64,000 nucleotides of DNA from Algoriphagus formosus (GTDB taxonomy: Bacteria > Bacteroidota > Bacteroidia > Cytophagales > Cyclobacteriaceae). This document shows, in pieces, positions 63,085 through 64,000 of this stretch. Location: positions 388,967 through 452,966 of the forward strand of contig NZ_NIUC01000003.1 in the NCBI RefSeq assembly GCF_002807035.1. The letters are read 5' to 3'. Below the pieces are notes generated by a model that searched no databases, was not told where the DNA came from, and worked only from the letters and a program-made list of their open reading frames with translations. How positions within the stretch are numbered: position 1 is the stretch's first letter; each line of letters starts with the position of its first letter. The position numbers were made by a program, and so were the translations under genes.

Positions 63085-63522
63085 ATGACATTCGACTTCG
63101 ACGATAATAAAGAGGATTACAATTTTCACCCTGTTCAGGTTACTTTGGATTCAGGACTTGAGCTAACCCTAAAGGGCTTTCATTTGGCCTTCACCTATGG
63201 AGGGCTGATGGAGGGAAATCCTTTAAAAGAAAGTGTTTTTGAATTTATCCAAGATGAGATACGAGTGCCAAAAAACTGGGGTGATCGGAAACTCTTCAGT
63301 ATTTCAGCGAAAGAAGATGGGATCAACTCTCTATTACCTTTATTTTCATGCTACGCATATTTGACCAGCGATATACTGGCAGGAGATCCATTTGCGGATG
63401 GTTCAGAACTCGTAGTGCACTGGTTTGAAGATTCAATACAAGATCGTTCAATACCTCAAATCATAGAGGAAGCAGTTAAAGATCTGGATTGGAAAAATGA
63501 AGCTGATGACTTTTTGTATTAG
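63085..63522 (+). CDS. Unknown 145-aa acidic protein
   Basis: An acidic protein, DFDDNKEDYNFHPVQVTLDSGLELTLKGFHLAFTYGGLMEG, ending in EEAVKDLDWKNEADDFLY. It has no signal peptide or known motif. ELTLKGFHLAFTYGGLMEGNPL suggests a beta-rich small domain like those of immunity proteins, but this is only an impression. It is divergent from the AAA+ gene, a layout often seen in two-part defence or toxin-antitoxin modules. Confidence 0.55.
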   Translation: MTFDFDDNKEDYNFHPVQVTLDSGLELTLKGFHLAFTYGGLMEGNPLKESVFEFIQDEIRVPKNWGDRKLFSISAKEDGINSLLPLFSCYAYLTSDILAGDPFADGSELVVHWFEDSIQDRSIPQIIEEAVKDLDWKNEADDFLY

Positions 63523-63631
63523 GCCTTGCTGATTTTCTAAATTCAAAAAATATCTATGAAAATCGGTTTCTGACAGCTCACTGGCATCGATCAACCCTTC
63601 AAAAAGATCAAATTGGATTCAGGACGAAATA

Positions 63632-64000
63632 TTAACCTTTGAATAGTTTATAAACCCGCTGATCTAACATTTCATAAGCCTTTCGGATAGAGATATTTCC
63701 AAAAGTTTTTCTGATTTCTTCACTATAGATTACCGAAGGTTCCTTGCCATTTTCTGCCAAAAGGTGTATAGCAAGATCGGCATGGGCACTTTTCCTACTT
63801 CCTTCAAATTCAAAGGGTAAAGTTCCTATCCATTCTAAATTTTGCTTTGGGTTTTGATAGTACAATCCAATCGACTGAAACAGCAATGTTCCAGTAGCTT
63901 TCCCCAAACCAGCCAAAAAGACCAAATCACCTTGCAGACTCCTTAAATGGTCATCGATTTCCGATGAAATAGGCAAAATGGGAAGGTTTCCGTTTTTTAG
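63632..64000 (-). CDS. Partial unknown protein, cut by the window edge
   Basis: The frame stays open to the right edge. The readable part includes LQGDLVFLAGLGKATGTLLFQSIGLYYQNP, LPFEFEGSRKSAHADLAIHLLAENG and a C-terminus RKAYEMLDQRVYKLFKG. A start at 63976 would be a TTG, and the frame reads further upstream, so the gene probably begins outside the window. No domain was recognised. Confidence 0.5.
   Translation of the reverse strand, partial: LKNGNLPILPISSEIDDHLRSLQGDLVFLAGLGKATGTLLFQSIGLYYQNPKQNLEWIGTLPFEFEGSRKSAHADLAIHLLAENGKEPSVIYSEEIRKTFGNISIRKAYEMLDQRVYKLFKG

Overview
The window looks like a chromosome segment of a Bacteroidota bacterium, most likely a gliding marine or soil Cytophagales relative of the Algoriphagus/Cyclobacteriaceae kind. 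The evidence is a GldH gliding lipoprotein next to RicT/PSP1, DUF2723, GWxTD and DUF389 proteins, a 6-bladed propeller lipoprotein, and repeated TAnnTTTG -7 promoter boxes. Most of it is housekeeping chromosome, with an accessory region at each end.

Region 1 (1-14366) is a type III CRISPR-Cas locus, all on the minus strand. A cas operon starts with cas6 and cas10, followed by a single Cas7-like RAMP, csx10, a double-RAMP Cas7, a small type III accessory protein and an 802-aa TIGR03986-type RAMP. Two tandem CARF+PD-(D/E)xK proteins of the Card1/Can2 kind follow, then a 116-aa protein that may be a ring nuclease, and a RecD2/Pif1-like helicase. The operon points into a leader and an array of 18 repeats. 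Csx10 suggests subtype III-D. Cas10 keeps GGDD but is too short for an N-terminal HD nuclease, so defence probably depends on cyclic-oligoadenylate signalling to the paired nucleases. No cas1/cas2 is present. The old end of the array is broken up by a duplicated hairpin element and a short palindrome.

Region 2 (14700-29300) holds an orphan DnaB/RecA-type ATPase divergent from the cas operon, several unknown genes, tRNA-Asn, a CtlX-type hydrolase, a PadR regulator with three tandem HAAS-type membrane proteins, glutaminase, a YCII protein, a DUF389 protein and a lone receiver domain. Its intergenic spaces carry a dispersed palindrome family.

Region 3 (29700-53120) is core metabolism and envelope: an Mla-like lipid transport operon, pgi, gldH-ricT, purD, recQ, kdsD, manC, rlmB, a GWxTD protein, a methyltransferase and a DUF2723 protein. 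It ends in a sulfur locus (thioredoxin, persulfide dioxygenase-rhodanese fusion, porin, two YeeE/YedE half-transporters) with CRP-like boxes.

Region 4 (53271-64000) begins at tRNA-Ser(UGA). A tyrosine recombinase follows directly, then two unknown genes, a decayed IS256-type insertion, an excisionase-like HTH protein, a primase/RecA-helicase replication module, a long non-coding stretch, and an unusual Clp-like AAA+ gene flanked by unknown genes. This looks like an integrated mobile element that continues beyond the right edge.
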